Shown: piece by piece, positions 25,584 to 34,593 of the stretch
Layout of the letters: the number at the start of each line of letters is the position of its first letter
How positions within the stretch are numbered: the stretch's first letter is position 1
Assembly (NCBI GenBank): GCA_000733415.1
Contig: KL662191.1
Span: 3,145,923 to 3,206,095 of the forward strand
Source: [Leptolyngbya] sp. JSC-1
GTDB lineage: Bacteria > Cyanobacteriota > Cyanobacteriia > Elainellales > Elainellaceae
Direction: 5' to 3'
DNA: 60,173 nt
The notes under the pieces: generated by a model
Seen by the model: the letters and a program-made list of their open reading frames with translations, nothing else
Database searches by the model: none
What the model was told of the DNA's origin: nothing
Made by a program: the position numbers and the translations under genes

Positions 25584-26596
25584 GACAATGCACTCCCGGT
25601 CAGACGAAGGAAAACATCCTCTAGATTGGCGGCGCGACGAGTCAGACGACGAGGGTGAGTAGCGGCTAAGCGACTCCAAATTTCGTCAGCGTCAGCAGGA
25701 TTGGGCAGAGAGAGCAGATAACCGCTGCCAAAAGGACGCAGCCAAGCATTGGCGTGAGCTAGCAACTCCTGCAAAATCGGTTCCGGGATTCCTTCGATTT
25801 CGATGACTTCCTGCCCAATCGTGCGCTCGATCAACTCGTCGGGCGTACCCTGATCGATAATCTGGCCTTGTTGCAGCAACAGCAAGCGGTCACAGAGCCG
25901 ATAGGCTTCATCCATGTAGTGGGTGGTGAGCACAATGCCACAACCCTGCTGTTTCAGGTCCGTGACTACTTTCCAAAAGTCCTGCCGCGCATCGGGATCG
26001 AGGCCGGTGGTTGGTTCATCGAGAAAAATCACCTGAGGATGGTTAAGTAAGGCCCGTGCCAATACCAAACGCCGCTTCATGCCGCCAGAAAGCTGCGAGA
26101 TGCGATATTTCGCGTGATTTTCTAGATTCACTTGCGCCAACACTTCTCCGGCTCGCTGACGGGCTGCTTGGCCAACAATCCGATAATGATGGGCGAAATG
26201 GATCAGATTTTGCAGTACCCGAAATTCCAGGTCCAGATTATCTTCCTGCGTCACAACGCCTAAGCAGGAGCGTGCTCGTTTAGGCTGGAGGTGAACCTGC
26301 GCGTCGCCAATCTGGACATAGCCCCGACTGGGTTTAACAGCACCATAGAGCATTTCAACGGTGGTCGTTTTGCCCGCACCGTTTGGACCGAGCAGCCCCA
26401 ACACCTCACCCGGATGCAGCGTAAAGCTAACATCTTGCACTACCGTATGCTTGCCGTAGGACTTCCACAGACCATTGGCCGTTAACACAGGCGCGGCTGG
26501 CAGATCTGGCCGCAAAGATTGGGGTTGGGTTGAGTAGACATGCATGGGCTTGGCGTTGAAGTTGAGCATTGGGCTGTCAAATGGAGGCCGGTTCAT
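25580..26596 (-). CDS. ABC transporter ATP-binding protein (NodI-like)
   Basis: This is a single nucleotide-binding domain. Walker A is GPNGAGKTTTVEML near residue 72, the Q-loop is GVVTQEDNLDLEF, the signature is LSGGMKRRLVLARAL, Walker B is VIFLDEPTTGLDPDARQ and the switch His lies in LTTHYMDEA. The LDLEF segment after the Q-loop resembles NodI and other ABC-2 exporters of lipid-linked sugars. It precedes and overlaps the permease by four bases. Start at 26596 is tentative; ATG codons at residues 10 and 18 are also possible because the N-terminal 35 residues look poorly conserved. Confidence 0.9.
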   Translation of the reverse strand: MNRPPFDSPMLNFNAKPMHVYSTQPQSLRPDLPAAPVLTANGLWKSYGKHTVVQDVSFTLHPGEVLGLLGPNGAGKTTTVEMLYGAVKPSRGYVQIGDAQVHLQPKRARSCLGVVTQEDNLDLEFRVLQNLIHFAHHYRIVGQAARQRAGEVLAQVNLENHAKYRISQLSGGMKRRLVLARALLNHPQVIFLDEPTTGLDPDARQDFWKVVTDLKQQGCGIVLTTHYMDEAYRLCDRLLLLQQGQIIDQGTPDELIERTIGQEVIEIEGIPEPILQELLAHANAWLRPFGSGYLLSLPNPADADEIWSRLAATHPRRLTRRAANLEDVFLRLTGSALS

Positions 26597-26726
26597 CTGG
26601 GTTTTCGTTACCCGTCTGGGATTTTAGATTTTTGATTTGGGATTTGGGATTTTAGATTTAGGTTGAAAAAATTTGGTTAGAGCTGTTTTTGGTGATCTCT
26701 ACAAATAGAAATCAGATTATGCAACT

Positions 26727-28112
26727 CTAGAGCCGTTGCAGAACGCGCATCCTGACACCGCCTTTAGGGCTGATATTTACGCCACGCCGTACAGCTGAGA
26801 TGGGTGGCTTCTCGGCTAGCTCCAGCAAATAGCGTTTCAGAATTGTGGCAAGTACTAGCTTCATTTCAAATCCAGCAAAGGCAGCTCCGATACAGCGACG
26901 ATTATTACCACCAAAGGGATAGTATTCGTAGGGCGAATACTGCCGCTCTAAAAAGCGCTCAGGTTGAAACTGACGAGGATTGGGATAAATATCTTCGCGG
27001 TGATGCGTTAAATATTGACAAGGCAATATGACTGTATTGGCAGGCAGCTCATAACCTGTGATTTTAACGGGTTGATTGGTGACGCGCACCGCTACCGTTG
27101 GCCCGGCTGAGCGAAGACGCAGTGCTTCTGAACAAACAGCATTCAGGTAAGGTAGACGGGTAATGGCTGTAGGATCATCAACAGATGCCAGTTCGTTTAA
27201 CAATTGATTTTTTGCGGTAGGTGACGCATGAAGCATGTAAAGCGTCCAGGATAGCGTGGCAGCACTAGAGTCATGCCCCGCTAGGAGCATTGTCATCAGC
27301 TCATCCCGCAGCTCTTGATCGGTGAGGGAATCACCTGCTTCGTCTTTAGCGCTGATCAACAACGTTAGGATATCAGTACGGTTAGGATCAAACCGAGCGC
27401 GGCGTTCGCGAATTTCAGCGTAGAGCAGCTCATCGACCTGCTGGCGTCTTTTCAAAAACAGCGTCAGAGGTTTCCACGGGCCGCGATCCTGCATAATACC
27501 AGGAAAGAAGGTGAGCATGTAGGAGAAGGGATCGGCTCCAATCTTTAAAAATTGAGCAATGTTGTCCTTGAGTTGCTGATAGCGCTCTCCTTCGCTTAAG
27601 CCAAATACAACTTTGAGAATCACTTCTAGCGTGATCTCATTCATAAATGGCAGCAGTGTAACTACATCACGTGGTTGCCATTGATGCGTCACTTGTTCGG
27701 TAATTTGACAGATTACATCACCATAATTACGCATTCGTTCACCGTGGAAAGGCGGCATGAGTAGCTGACGACGCTGACGATGTTGCTCTCCATCGAGTGT
27801 AAGTACTGATGATTGCCCCAGTGAATACTTGAGAGCTTGTTGGGCTCGACCCGAATCGAAAAGCTCTGGGTTAGAAAAGATATGAGCAATTGCTTCAGGG
27901 TGGCTAAAAAACACGGATTCGGCTTTACCAATGCGGGTAATGAAGCAGTCTCCATAGTGCTGGGCACAATTGTCTAAAAATTCTAGCGGGCGAAATGTCC
28001 ACTGCAACAACTGCCAAAACCTTGGTGCTTTGACAATAGGTGGATAGTTACTGCTTGGTTGCTCCGTCAGCGTCGCAAAGATGGGCCGCGTTTCGATCAG
28101 GTTGTTTTGCAT
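26727..28112 (-). CDS. Cytochrome P450 (CYP110-like)
   Basis: This is a haem monooxygenase. The Cys ligand motif is PFGGNNRRCIGAAFAGFEMKL near the C-terminus, the I-helix oxygen-activation motif is LLAGHDSSAATLSW, and the ExxR motif is SEALRLRS. The N-terminal part (QLLMPPFHGERMRNYG, LDGEQHRQRRQLL) follows the cyanobacterial CYP110 pattern; members studied in Anabaena act on fatty acids and related lipids. Here it may hydroxylate the PKS-derived chain (inference). I take ATG 28112 (MQNNLIETR) as start. A TTG at 28151 would add 13 residues with no support. Confidence 0.88.
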   Translation of the reverse strand: MQNNLIETRPIFATLTEQPSSNYPPIVKAPRFWQLLQWTFRPLEFLDNCAQHYGDCFITRIGKAESVFFSHPEAIAHIFSNPELFDSGRAQQALKYSLGQSSVLTLDGEQHRQRRQLLMPPFHGERMRNYGDVICQITEQVTHQWQPRDVVTLLPFMNEITLEVILKVVFGLSEGERYQQLKDNIAQFLKIGADPFSYMLTFFPGIMQDRGPWKPLTLFLKRRQQVDELLYAEIRERRARFDPNRTDILTLLISAKDEAGDSLTDQELRDELMTMLLAGHDSSAATLSWTLYMLHASPTAKNQLLNELASVDDPTAITRLPYLNAVCSEALRLRSAGPTVAVRVTNQPVKITGYELPANTVILPCQYLTHHREDIYPNPRQFQPERFLERQYSPYEYYPFGGNNRRCIGAAFAGFEMKLVLATILKRYLLELAEKPPISAVRRGVNISPKGGVRMRVLQRL

Positions 28113-28161
28113 GATGTTAGTCGCAATTCGCGTTTTATCGTGGAACGGCAAGTCGCTTAAG

Positions 28162-29229
28162 CTAGGACAGAACAGCTGAACGAATGGTTTGTTGGGGAGA
28201 GGTTACCCAACGGTAGTTAGCATCGAGGCGATTTTGCTCGATTAAGTGCTGCAACTGAGAGACGCGGCGGTAGCGAATCCCTTCAAATTCGTCAAGCGTC
28301 AGTCCGATCTGCTGATAGGTTTCATAGAGCTGTTGGGTGGCGGTGTGAGCGTTCCACTGCGGCTGAAATTCTGGTAGGGTGTCGAGCAGTTTGCGGCAAT
28401 CGACTTTGTAGCAGCGCGAGTCGGAGAAGGCGGTGCTAGCATACTCAATTTTGCAGCCAGGAATAGTGGCTTCCACAATTTCGGCAATTTCGCGAACTCT
28501 GTAGTTGTCCTCGTTGCGTCCTACATTAAACGCCTGATCGTGAATCAACTGACGCGGCGCGTGCAGCACGGCAATAAATGCTCGTGAGATGTCTGCGATA
28601 TGCACGATCGGTCGCCAGGCCGAACCGTCGCTTTTCAGCAGCACCTTGCCTGTGGTGAAGGCCCAGGCCGTCAGGTTGTTCAGCACTAGATCGAAGCGGA
28701 TACGCGGCGATGCCCCGAAGGCCGTGGCGTTCCGCAGATACGTCGGACTGAAGTTGTCGTCAGCTAATTTAGCTAGACCCAGCTCGGCGTTGACTTTAGA
28801 AATGCCGTAGGGTGTGACCGGATTCAGCGGTGACTCCTCGGTAAGCCAATCCAGCCCGCCTGCCCCGTAGTTGCTGCAAGAAGAGGAGAACAGAAAGCGC
28901 TCGATGCCAACCTGCTTACAGAGCTGCGCTAAACGAATCGTCGCCAAGTGATTGATTGCATCGGTGAGCATCGGATTCAGGTCACCCATCGGATCGTTAG
29001 AGAGTCCCGCTAAGTGAATCAGGGCATCGTAGCCTGTCAGATCGGAGATAGTAAGGTCACGGATGTCTTTATGCAGCTCGGGCACGGCAACAATACCATC
29101 TCCGTCGCCAAAGGTGCTATCGGCAAACAGGTCACTGTCGATGCCCAAGACTTCATGGCCGCAGTCTAAAAGCATGGGTACTAAGACGGTGCCGATGTAT
29201 CCCTTGTGTCCTGTGACGATCACCCTCAT
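28162..29229 (-). CDS. NAD(P)-dependent sugar epimerase/dehydratase (extended SDR)
   Basis: Extended short-chain dehydrogenase with nucleotide-binding GHKGYIG near residue 8, SSSCSNYGAGG and the catalytic YGISK near residue 143. The remaining sequence (ATAFGASPRIRFDLVLNNL, RPIVHIADISRAF) is typical of NDP-sugar epimerases and dehydratases. It overlaps the rfbF-like gene upstream by 77 bases, so the two are probably co-translated and act on the same CDP-sugar. Such a cytidylyltransferase/SDR/C-methyltransferase set is common in cyanobacterial O-antigen-like loci. It is not clearly the CDP-glucose 4,6-dehydratase RfbG. Confidence 0.82.
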   Translation of the reverse strand: MRVIVTGHKGYIGTVLVPMLLDCGHEVLGIDSDLFADSTFGDGDGIVAVPELHKDIRDLTISDLTGYDALIHLAGLSNDPMGDLNPMLTDAINHLATIRLAQLCKQVGIERFLFSSSCSNYGAGGLDWLTEESPLNPVTPYGISKVNAELGLAKLADDNFSPTYLRNATAFGASPRIRFDLVLNNLTAWAFTTGKVLLKSDGSAWRPIVHIADISRAFIAVLHAPRQLIHDQAFNVGRNEDNYRVREIAEIVEATIPGCKIEYASTAFSDSRCYKVDCRKLLDTLPEFQPQWNAHTATQQLYETYQQIGLTLDEFEGIRYRRVSQLQHLIEQNRLDANYRWVTSPQQTIRSAVLS

Positions 29230-30076
29230 TGATCTTCTCCTCTGCGTTTGGCTGTTTCAATTGTGCGAGCTGTTCGAGTTGGTTAAGCTGTTGGCGTTGA
29301 AGTTTTGTGTCCCACACTTTCCAGGGTGCTTTACCGCTTTGCCACAGGCTTTCCAGCAGACGTTTTTCGCGTAATGTATCCATGCATTGCCAGAAGGAGG
29401 TGTGGCGATAGGCCATGAGCTGCCCAGATCGCGCTAATCGCTCTAGCGGCTCTTTCTCCCAAAGCGTATCATCCCCGTCGATGTAGTCAAATACTTCCGG
29501 TTCTAAAACAAAGAATGCACCGTTGATCCAGCCTTCGCGAGCCTGCGGCTTTTCTGAGAAATCGACGATTTGATCACCATCTAGCTCTAGACAGCCAAAT
29601 CGAGCAGGCGGACGCACTGCCGTCATGGTGGCCAGTTTGCCGTGGGCACGGTGAAATGCCAGCAGCTCATGCAAATTCACATCCGATAGTCCGTCGCCCC
29701 AGGTCAGCATGAAGGTTTCGTTGCCCATGTAGGGAGCAAGTCGCTTGATCCTGCCGCCTGTATTGGTGTCAAGACCTGTATCAACCAGATCTACCTGCCA
29801 GTCGAGTTGATGGCTGCAATGCGGATTTACCGTGCAGGTCGAGAAATCAACGCTGAGGCTGCTGTTGAGCAGACAGTAATCGACCATGTAGCGTTTAATC
29901 ATCTCGCCTTTGTAGCCCAGCGCAATTGCGAACTGATTAAAACCATAGTGGGCATAGTGCCGCATGATGTGCAGCAGGATCGGCTCACCGCCAATTTCGA
30001 CTAGCGGCTTCGGTTTTGTGTCAGTCTCTTCGGCTAAGCGAGTACCATAGCCGCCTGCCAAAATGCCAACTTTCAT
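29153..30076 (-). CDS. rfbF: Glucose-1-phosphate cytidylyltransferase
   Basis: It makes CDP-glucose from CTP and glucose-1-phosphate, the entry to CDP-deoxysugars. Seen: LAGGYGTRLAEETDTKPKPL at the N-terminus, WGDGLSDVN (metal Asp) near residue 127, NGAFFVLEP near 190, and FWQCMDTLREKRLLE near 230. The usual protein ends about residue 257 at GKAPWKVW. Here the frame runs on for about 50 residues of Gln/Leu-rich then Arg/His-rich sequence that overlaps the next gene, so the normal stop seems to have been lost. The start ATG overlaps the glycosyltransferase stop as ATGA. No 4,6-dehydratase gene is seen. Confidence 0.9.
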   Translation of the reverse strand: MKVGILAGGYGTRLAEETDTKPKPLVEIGGEPILLHIMRHYAHYGFNQFAIALGYKGEMIKRYMVDYCLLNSSLSVDFSTCTVNPHCSHQLDWQVDLVDTGLDTNTGGRIKRLAPYMGNETFMLTWGDGLSDVNLHELLAFHRAHGKLATMTAVRPPARFGCLELDGDQIVDFSEKPQAREGWINGAFFVLEPEVFDYIDGDDTLWEKEPLERLARSGQLMAYRHTSFWQCMDTLREKRLLESLWQSGKAPWKVWDTKLQRQQLNQLEQLAQLKQPNAEEKINEGDRHRTQGIHRHRLSTHAFRLRP

Positions 30077-31377
30077 GGGGAACCTCCTGGAACCGGAATT
30101 TTAAGGGAACGTTCAACGGGCAGGTGATGAAGGATGATTTCGACGGCACACTCAACGCCTCGCTCGGCGCGGACGCTTTCGCCCACGGTTTTGGCGCGCT
30201 GCCGCAGATTGGAGTCTGTGGCGAGAAAGCGAATTTGCTCGGCTAGTTTGTTGACCGAAAGTTGTTTCAATGGCTGTGGCGGCAGACCTGCACCTCGTTT
30301 GGCCACCTGTCTGCCCCAAAACGTATGGTCGTAGTAGGAAGGAATCACCATTGAGGGAATGCCCGCTCGCGCCACTGCGCCAATCGTGCCTGCGCCACCG
30401 TGATGAATCGCCGCTGCCATTTGAGGCAACAGCCAGCGATGCGGCGCATCTTTCGATTCGACTTTTAGGATTGTGTCGGGTAAATCGGCGTCGGTCAGTC
30501 CGCCCCAGCACAGATCGAGGATTGCCCGCTGTCCGCTCTGCTGCACGGCTGCCAAGATCATCTCGGTGATCCGCTGCGGATCTTCCCAGACGGCGCTGCC
30601 AAAGCCGACGTAGACAGGCGGCGTGCCTGCTGCCAAAAAGTCAGTCAACGGCGAACTGGGCTGCCAGTCGCTCTGCTGATCGAGAAACCAAAATCCTGGC
30701 ACATGAATATTGTCGCCCCAGTCGGTAGGTTTAGGCAGCAAAGTCGGACTGTAGCCATACAGAGTGGGGATCGGCTGACTGTAGAATTCTTTCAGCGCTT
30801 TCAAGGGCTGTGGTGGTCGCTGTAGGGTTTCGCGTTGCCACTGATCGAGAACTGGGCCCCAATACTGAATGCAAAGCAAATCGACGAATGGATAGGATAA
30901 GCGATTGAGAATACCCAGCGGCAGTTCAGAGGTCAAATAGGGATGAGCAAAGGCAGTGGTGGGTGTATTCGGCGTTGCCCAAACGCTAATAAACGGGATA
31001 CCCAACGTTTTAGCGATCAGATAGCCACTTGGCACCTGCGGCATACAAATAATCGCTTCGGTATTTTGACAGACCTGCCACGACACATCCAGCAACTCGC
31101 GCAGTCCCGGAATCACAAACTTCATGCCCTGTCGAATCGAGCTGATAATGTTGCCCGTCTCATGGTTCAGATAATGCTTCCAGGCGGAATCGTTGTGTTT
31201 TTGGCGAGTATTGCCTGGAAGGCGGGCATACTCTAAGCCGCACCCAGTTACAAAGGTTTCGTAATCAGCCTCGGTGGCGACACAGACCTGATGCCCAGCC
31301 GCTTGCAACCCCATCCCTAGCGCTACGTAGGGTTGAACATCGCCTCTAGAGCCAATTGTCAGAATGGTAATGTGCAT
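30073..31377 (-). CDS. UGT-type glycosyltransferase (GT1/GT28-like)
   Basis: This 434-residue GT-B protein begins ITILTIGSRGDVQPYVALGMGL, matching sterol-glucosyltransferase- and rhamnosyltransferase-like UGTs. The nucleotide-sugar site contains the motif IHHGGAGTIGAVARAGIPS near residue 325, and PPVYVGFGSAVWEDP marks the second Rossmann half. Such enzymes transfer a sugar to a lipophilic acceptor. The acceptor may be the PKS-derived lipid or alcohol (inference). It overlaps rfbF by ATGA. The 180-base gap upstream (31378-31557) holds imperfect GAGACTTGAGACT-like repeats. Confidence 0.88.
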   Translation of the reverse strand: MHITILTIGSRGDVQPYVALGMGLQAAGHQVCVATEADYETFVTGCGLEYARLPGNTRQKHNDSAWKHYLNHETGNIISSIRQGMKFVIPGLRELLDVSWQVCQNTEAIICMPQVPSGYLIAKTLGIPFISVWATPNTPTTAFAHPYLTSELPLGILNRLSYPFVDLLCIQYWGPVLDQWQRETLQRPPQPLKALKEFYSQPIPTLYGYSPTLLPKPTDWGDNIHVPGFWFLDQQSDWQPSSPLTDFLAAGTPPVYVGFGSAVWEDPQRITEMILAAVQQSGQRAILDLCWGGLTDADLPDTILKVESKDAPHRWLLPQMAAAIHHGGAGTIGAVARAGIPSMVIPSYYDHTFWGRQVAKRGAGLPPQPLKQLSVNKLAEQIRFLATDSNLRQRAKTVGESVRAERGVECAVEIILHHLPVERSLKIPVPGGSP

Positions 31378-31557
31378 GATGATTCAACGCGATATTAGAT
31401 GAATTTGGGACGTATGGCGTAGTCGAGCTTAAGAGTTTGAGACTAGGGACTTGAGACTTGAAACTGGAGAATGATGAGACTGGAGGCTGACACTTCGTCA
31501 ATAATCTAAAGTCAATCTAACGTCGGTAGTTTATCAATTTAAAATTACTGAGGTTGT

Positions 31558-32820
31558 TTACCATAGAGAAACCATTGAGCTAGCAGGATTGAGCGGCTGA
31601 TAGGGGTTGTACTGCTCAAGCTGGATTTGCTGCGGTCCTTGAATGTGATAGGTGATGCCGCGCCACTCGATGCGACGCACCAGCAGCGCTGAGATCAGCA
31701 TCAGATTGCAAAGCAACTGCGACAGCGGAATGCCAATCAGCAGCTTGACCAAAGCGATTGCCGAAAAGGGGTTGTTGGCTTCGCCGCGATTGTTCAACCC
31801 CAAGCAAACTTCACGATGGATGCCGATCAGCAACAGCACGCTGATGCTCAAGTTGAGTAAGACCGCGCCGCTCAGCCAAGCCGCTGCCTGCCATTGCTGT
31901 ATGAAGAGAGCCACGGGCAGCAAAGCATAGAGGCAGAGCAACAGCGCCAAAATTATGCCGTTGAAGCAAACGCTCTCGGTCCAAGCAGGATGATAGAGCC
32001 GCACAAACACAAACTGCCGCTGCAGCCAACGCAGAAAACTAAAGAGCTGACAGTCTTCGCGGTTGACCATCAGCACCGACAGCACTGGCTGAATCTGTAA
32101 GCCTCGCGCTTTGATCGCTTGATAGAGGGTGGCATCTTCAACCAACGACTGCTGCCATTGCTGTAATAGCTCCGGCTGCCGCACAATATCGGCTCGCACT
32201 GCCAGTGAACCACCCCAAGGAATCGTGTATTTATACATATAGACGATTACCGAAGCGTTCCACAAATAGCGAATTAGGCTACCCCAGCCATTGCCGCTCG
32301 GCATGTACCAGCGGTTGCCTGTGGTTGCGCCAATTTGCGGATCTTGCAGCGGTGTGACTAGCTCTTGTAGCCAGGTGGGATGAGTGATAGTGTCGGCATC
32401 GAGCAGAGCAACAATTTCGCAATCGGGATCGAGTTCGGCCACGGCTTGCAGCAGAGCGCTGCACTTGAGACTACAGGTAGCATGTCTGACACGCAGAGAG
32501 CTAACCTTAACAGGCGGATCAGTTTGATTGGTTACGATCTGGTTAACAACACTCCATGCCGGATCATCCGGGTTATCAACTACAATATGCAGCTGATAGT
32601 TGGGGTAATCCTGACTCAATAGCCGCTTTAGGCAATCCGGCAGGAATGGATCGGCTCCTCGCAAGCACAGAATAATGGTCGCTTTCGGTAAAGCCAGCCT
32701 AGGCAGAGTCGAATCCGCACGGGTTTGTCGCAATTGCTGAATGAAAGCGATCACATAGGGGATCTGGATGATCACCAGCGTTGTTAAACACCAGAATAGG
32801 GCAATGGAGATCGCAATCAT
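31558..32820 (-). CDS. Membrane GT2 glycosyltransferase (ceramide-glucosyltransferase-like)
   Basis: This 420-residue protein has an N-terminal membrane helix (IALFWCLTTLVIIQIPYVIAF), a GT2/GT21 catalytic domain with D1/D2 in IVALLDADTITHP near residue 140, WGGSLAVRADI near 195 and EDATLYQAIKARG, and three C-terminal hydrophobic segments. The layout matches ceramide glucosyltransferase and HpnI-type enzymes that glycosylate lipids at the membrane. It is a paralog of 35772-37070, with two SDR genes between them. Confidence 0.83.
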   Translation of the reverse strand: MIAISIALFWCLTTLVIIQIPYVIAFIQQLRQTRADSTLPRLALPKATIILCLRGADPFLPDCLKRLLSQDYPNYQLHIVVDNPDDPAWSVVNQIVTNQTDPPVKVSSLRVRHATCSLKCSALLQAVAELDPDCEIVALLDADTITHPTWLQELVTPLQDPQIGATTGNRWYMPSGNGWGSLIRYLWNASVIVYMYKYTIPWGGSLAVRADIVRQPELLQQWQQSLVEDATLYQAIKARGLQIQPVLSVLMVNREDCQLFSFLRWLQRQFVFVRLYHPAWTESVCFNGIILALLLCLYALLPVALFIQQWQAAAWLSGAVLLNLSISVLLLIGIHREVCLGLNNRGEANNPFSAIALVKLLIGIPLSQLLCNLMLISALLVRRIEWRGITYHIQGPQQIQLEQYNPYQPLNPASSMVSLW

Positions 32821-33504
32821 GGATAGGCTCTCTGGGAAAACAAACCAATTGGAATAAAACCAAATACAAGCAGCAAACCGAAAACGGTCAAACTCAACGT
32901 TAAACTACGGAAGCAACCAGAACGCAAGAAACGTTAGAGGTAGAACCTAGGGTTGATTAGACAGAACCGCAACTGCGATGCGATCTACAGGCCGATTCGA
33001 GGCTATATAAAACTACTTTTCAGAATAAGTGATATTGCAATAGTATGAGTTAGCATCCAAGGATCACTTTTAGGTATATTGTAGTACCTCTATGCAAATA
33101 ATTTGTGTGAGTATAGAGTTTTAGCATCCATCAGCATTGGGAAAATTTGGTTATCAAAATATTCAGGTATTAATCACTAAGACATTAACTCCCTATCTGA
33201 AAACTCATCAGAGTTTTTGAATTTTAAAGCCCTGAAGGGGTTTTTGGGATAGGCTCTAAGTACCGCTGCTTGTGTATCTTCATACCATCGCTCCGCGCCA
33301 TTTAGAGGTTTAGACGATAACCCATCAATGCTAGATCTACCAGATCTACGGAATTTCCGAGCCTTCCCAGCGGTAGAGCAGGTTGAAATCATCATAAATC
33401 CTTTCCGCTGTTTCACTAGAATAGCCTCGCAATCTTCATATTTCTCCCGACCTGAATTTGAAGCAACGATAAAGTGTAGTCTAAGCGACAACACTGAACT
33501 GCAT
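32821..33504. other. A+T-rich intergenic region, no assignable gene
   Basis: This 680-base gap lies between the SDR and the GT2 gene. A leftward ORF of 105 codons at 33177-33494 has no recognisable motif, no clear ribosome site and a basic composition, so I do not call it a gene. The segment 33195-33260 holds short A+T-rich self-complementary stretches (AAAACTC-ATCA-GAGTTTT) followed by T-runs. It could hold a promoter for the GT2 gene or the remains of an element. Nothing is certain. Confidence 0.45.
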
Positions 33505-34506
33505 CTACGAAGCCTTTGCTCGCGCTAGCCACTCGGGCGATAAAACATTCTCCTGTTGCAGCCATTCTGCTGTGCGCCGCATTCCCTCATCGAGGTCAAT
33601 TTTGGGTCGATAGCCAAGCTGATTGCAGGCTTTTTCAATCGAATAGGCATAGGGGCGAGTCACACTATCAATGCTGGCAGTAGAAACGCTGCCGTCGGCC
33701 ACGTGTAGTTTAGCTAGCGCACGAACGGCAAACTCTGGAACTGAGTTAGGTTTGGGCATACCGCCAATTTGGGCTAGACGGGTGAAATACTCCTTCCAAC
33801 TCGTTTCGCACCCGTCAGTCAAGTTGAAGGTTTCACCATAGGCTTCCTGCTGAATGGCTAGAAAAATCGCGTCGATTAAGTTATCGATGTAGAGATGGTT
33901 CATCACACCGCGCCCATCGTTGATCAGAACAAACAATCCCTTTTTCATAAACTGGAGAGGCCGCACTACCCAAATCAACGAACGGGGGCCATAGACATCA
34001 GCCGGACGCAGGTTAATCACACCAAAGGATGGGTCATTGAGCTGCATCACCTGCTGTTCGGCAGCAATTTTGGTTTGACAGAAGGGATTGTTGCCCTGAT
34101 AGATCGGACCCGTCTCGGTGACATGGTTGGGATAATTAAAGCCGTACACCATGGCGCTGCTCATATTCACAAAGCATTGAACACCGCATTTCCTGGCTGT
34201 TTTAGCTATATTCAATGCACCGGTAACGTTGTGGTGAGTGAACTCATCCATATCGCCTGATTCGCGAACTAGCCCCGCCAAATGCAGCACAACGTCTACC
34301 CCTTGACAGGCTTGCTCTGCCACTCCTGCATCCGTAATGCTGCCAACGATGACTTCTGCGCCTAGCGTTTTTGCGGCTTCTGCTTTTGCAGCGGTACGCT
34401 GTAGTCCTCGAACCGTCATGCCACGCTGCAGGGCGAGTTCAGCGGCTCGCAGACCAATAAACCCACCGATGCCGGTAATTAAAATCGTTTTGCCTTGGAG
34501 TTCCAT
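33505..34506 (-). CDS. NAD-dependent SDR epimerase/dehydratase paralog with Phe in place of catalytic Tyr
   Basis: The nucleotide-binding motif TGIGGFIGLRAAELALQRG sits at the N-terminus. FVNMSSAMVYGFNYP and the NLRPADVYGPRS block follow, as in 3beta-HSD/epimerase-like extended SDRs. Two paralogs in this window (34594-35601, 42307-43290) read NPYC-xTK at the catalytic YxxxK. Here the codon at 34081-34083 is TTC, giving NPFCQTK, so the general-acid Tyr is Phe. The enzyme may be inactive or have another role. A tandem repeat (34508-34592) separates it from its closest paralog. Confidence 0.85.
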   Translation of the reverse strand: MELQGKTILITGIGGFIGLRAAELALQRGMTVRGLQRTAAKAEAAKTLGAEVIVGSITDAGVAEQACQGVDVVLHLAGLVRESGDMDEFTHHNVTGALNIAKTARKCGVQCFVNMSSAMVYGFNYPNHVTETGPIYQGNNPFCQTKIAAEQQVMQLNDPSFGVINLRPADVYGPRSLIWVVRPLQFMKKGLFVLINDGRGVMNHLYIDNLIDAIFLAIQQEAYGETFNLTDGCETSWKEYFTRLAQIGGMPKPNSVPEFAVRALAKLHVADGSVSTASIDSVTRPYAYSIEKACNQLGYRPKIDLDEGMRRTAEWLQQENVLSPEWLARAKAS

Positions 34507-34507
34507 A

Positions 34508-34592
34508 GGTTTTTGAAATCTAAGGTTTTGAAATCTAAGGTGTTGAAATTAAGGTGTTGAAATTAAGGTGTTGAAATCAAGATGCTGAAATT
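34508..34592. repeat. 14-16 bp tandem repeat between two SDR genes
   Basis: Six imperfect units of the form TGTTGAAATTAAGG (15-16 bases in the first copies, 14 in the later ones) fill the gap between the two adjacent SDR paralogs. No promoter or RNA structure is evident. Confidence 0.8.
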
Positions 34593-34593
34593 A

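Noticed and set aside
33177..33494. Leftward 105-codon ORF downstream of the SDR gene
   Set aside because: No recognisable motif, no ribosome site, composition unlike the neighbours; kept as non-coding.
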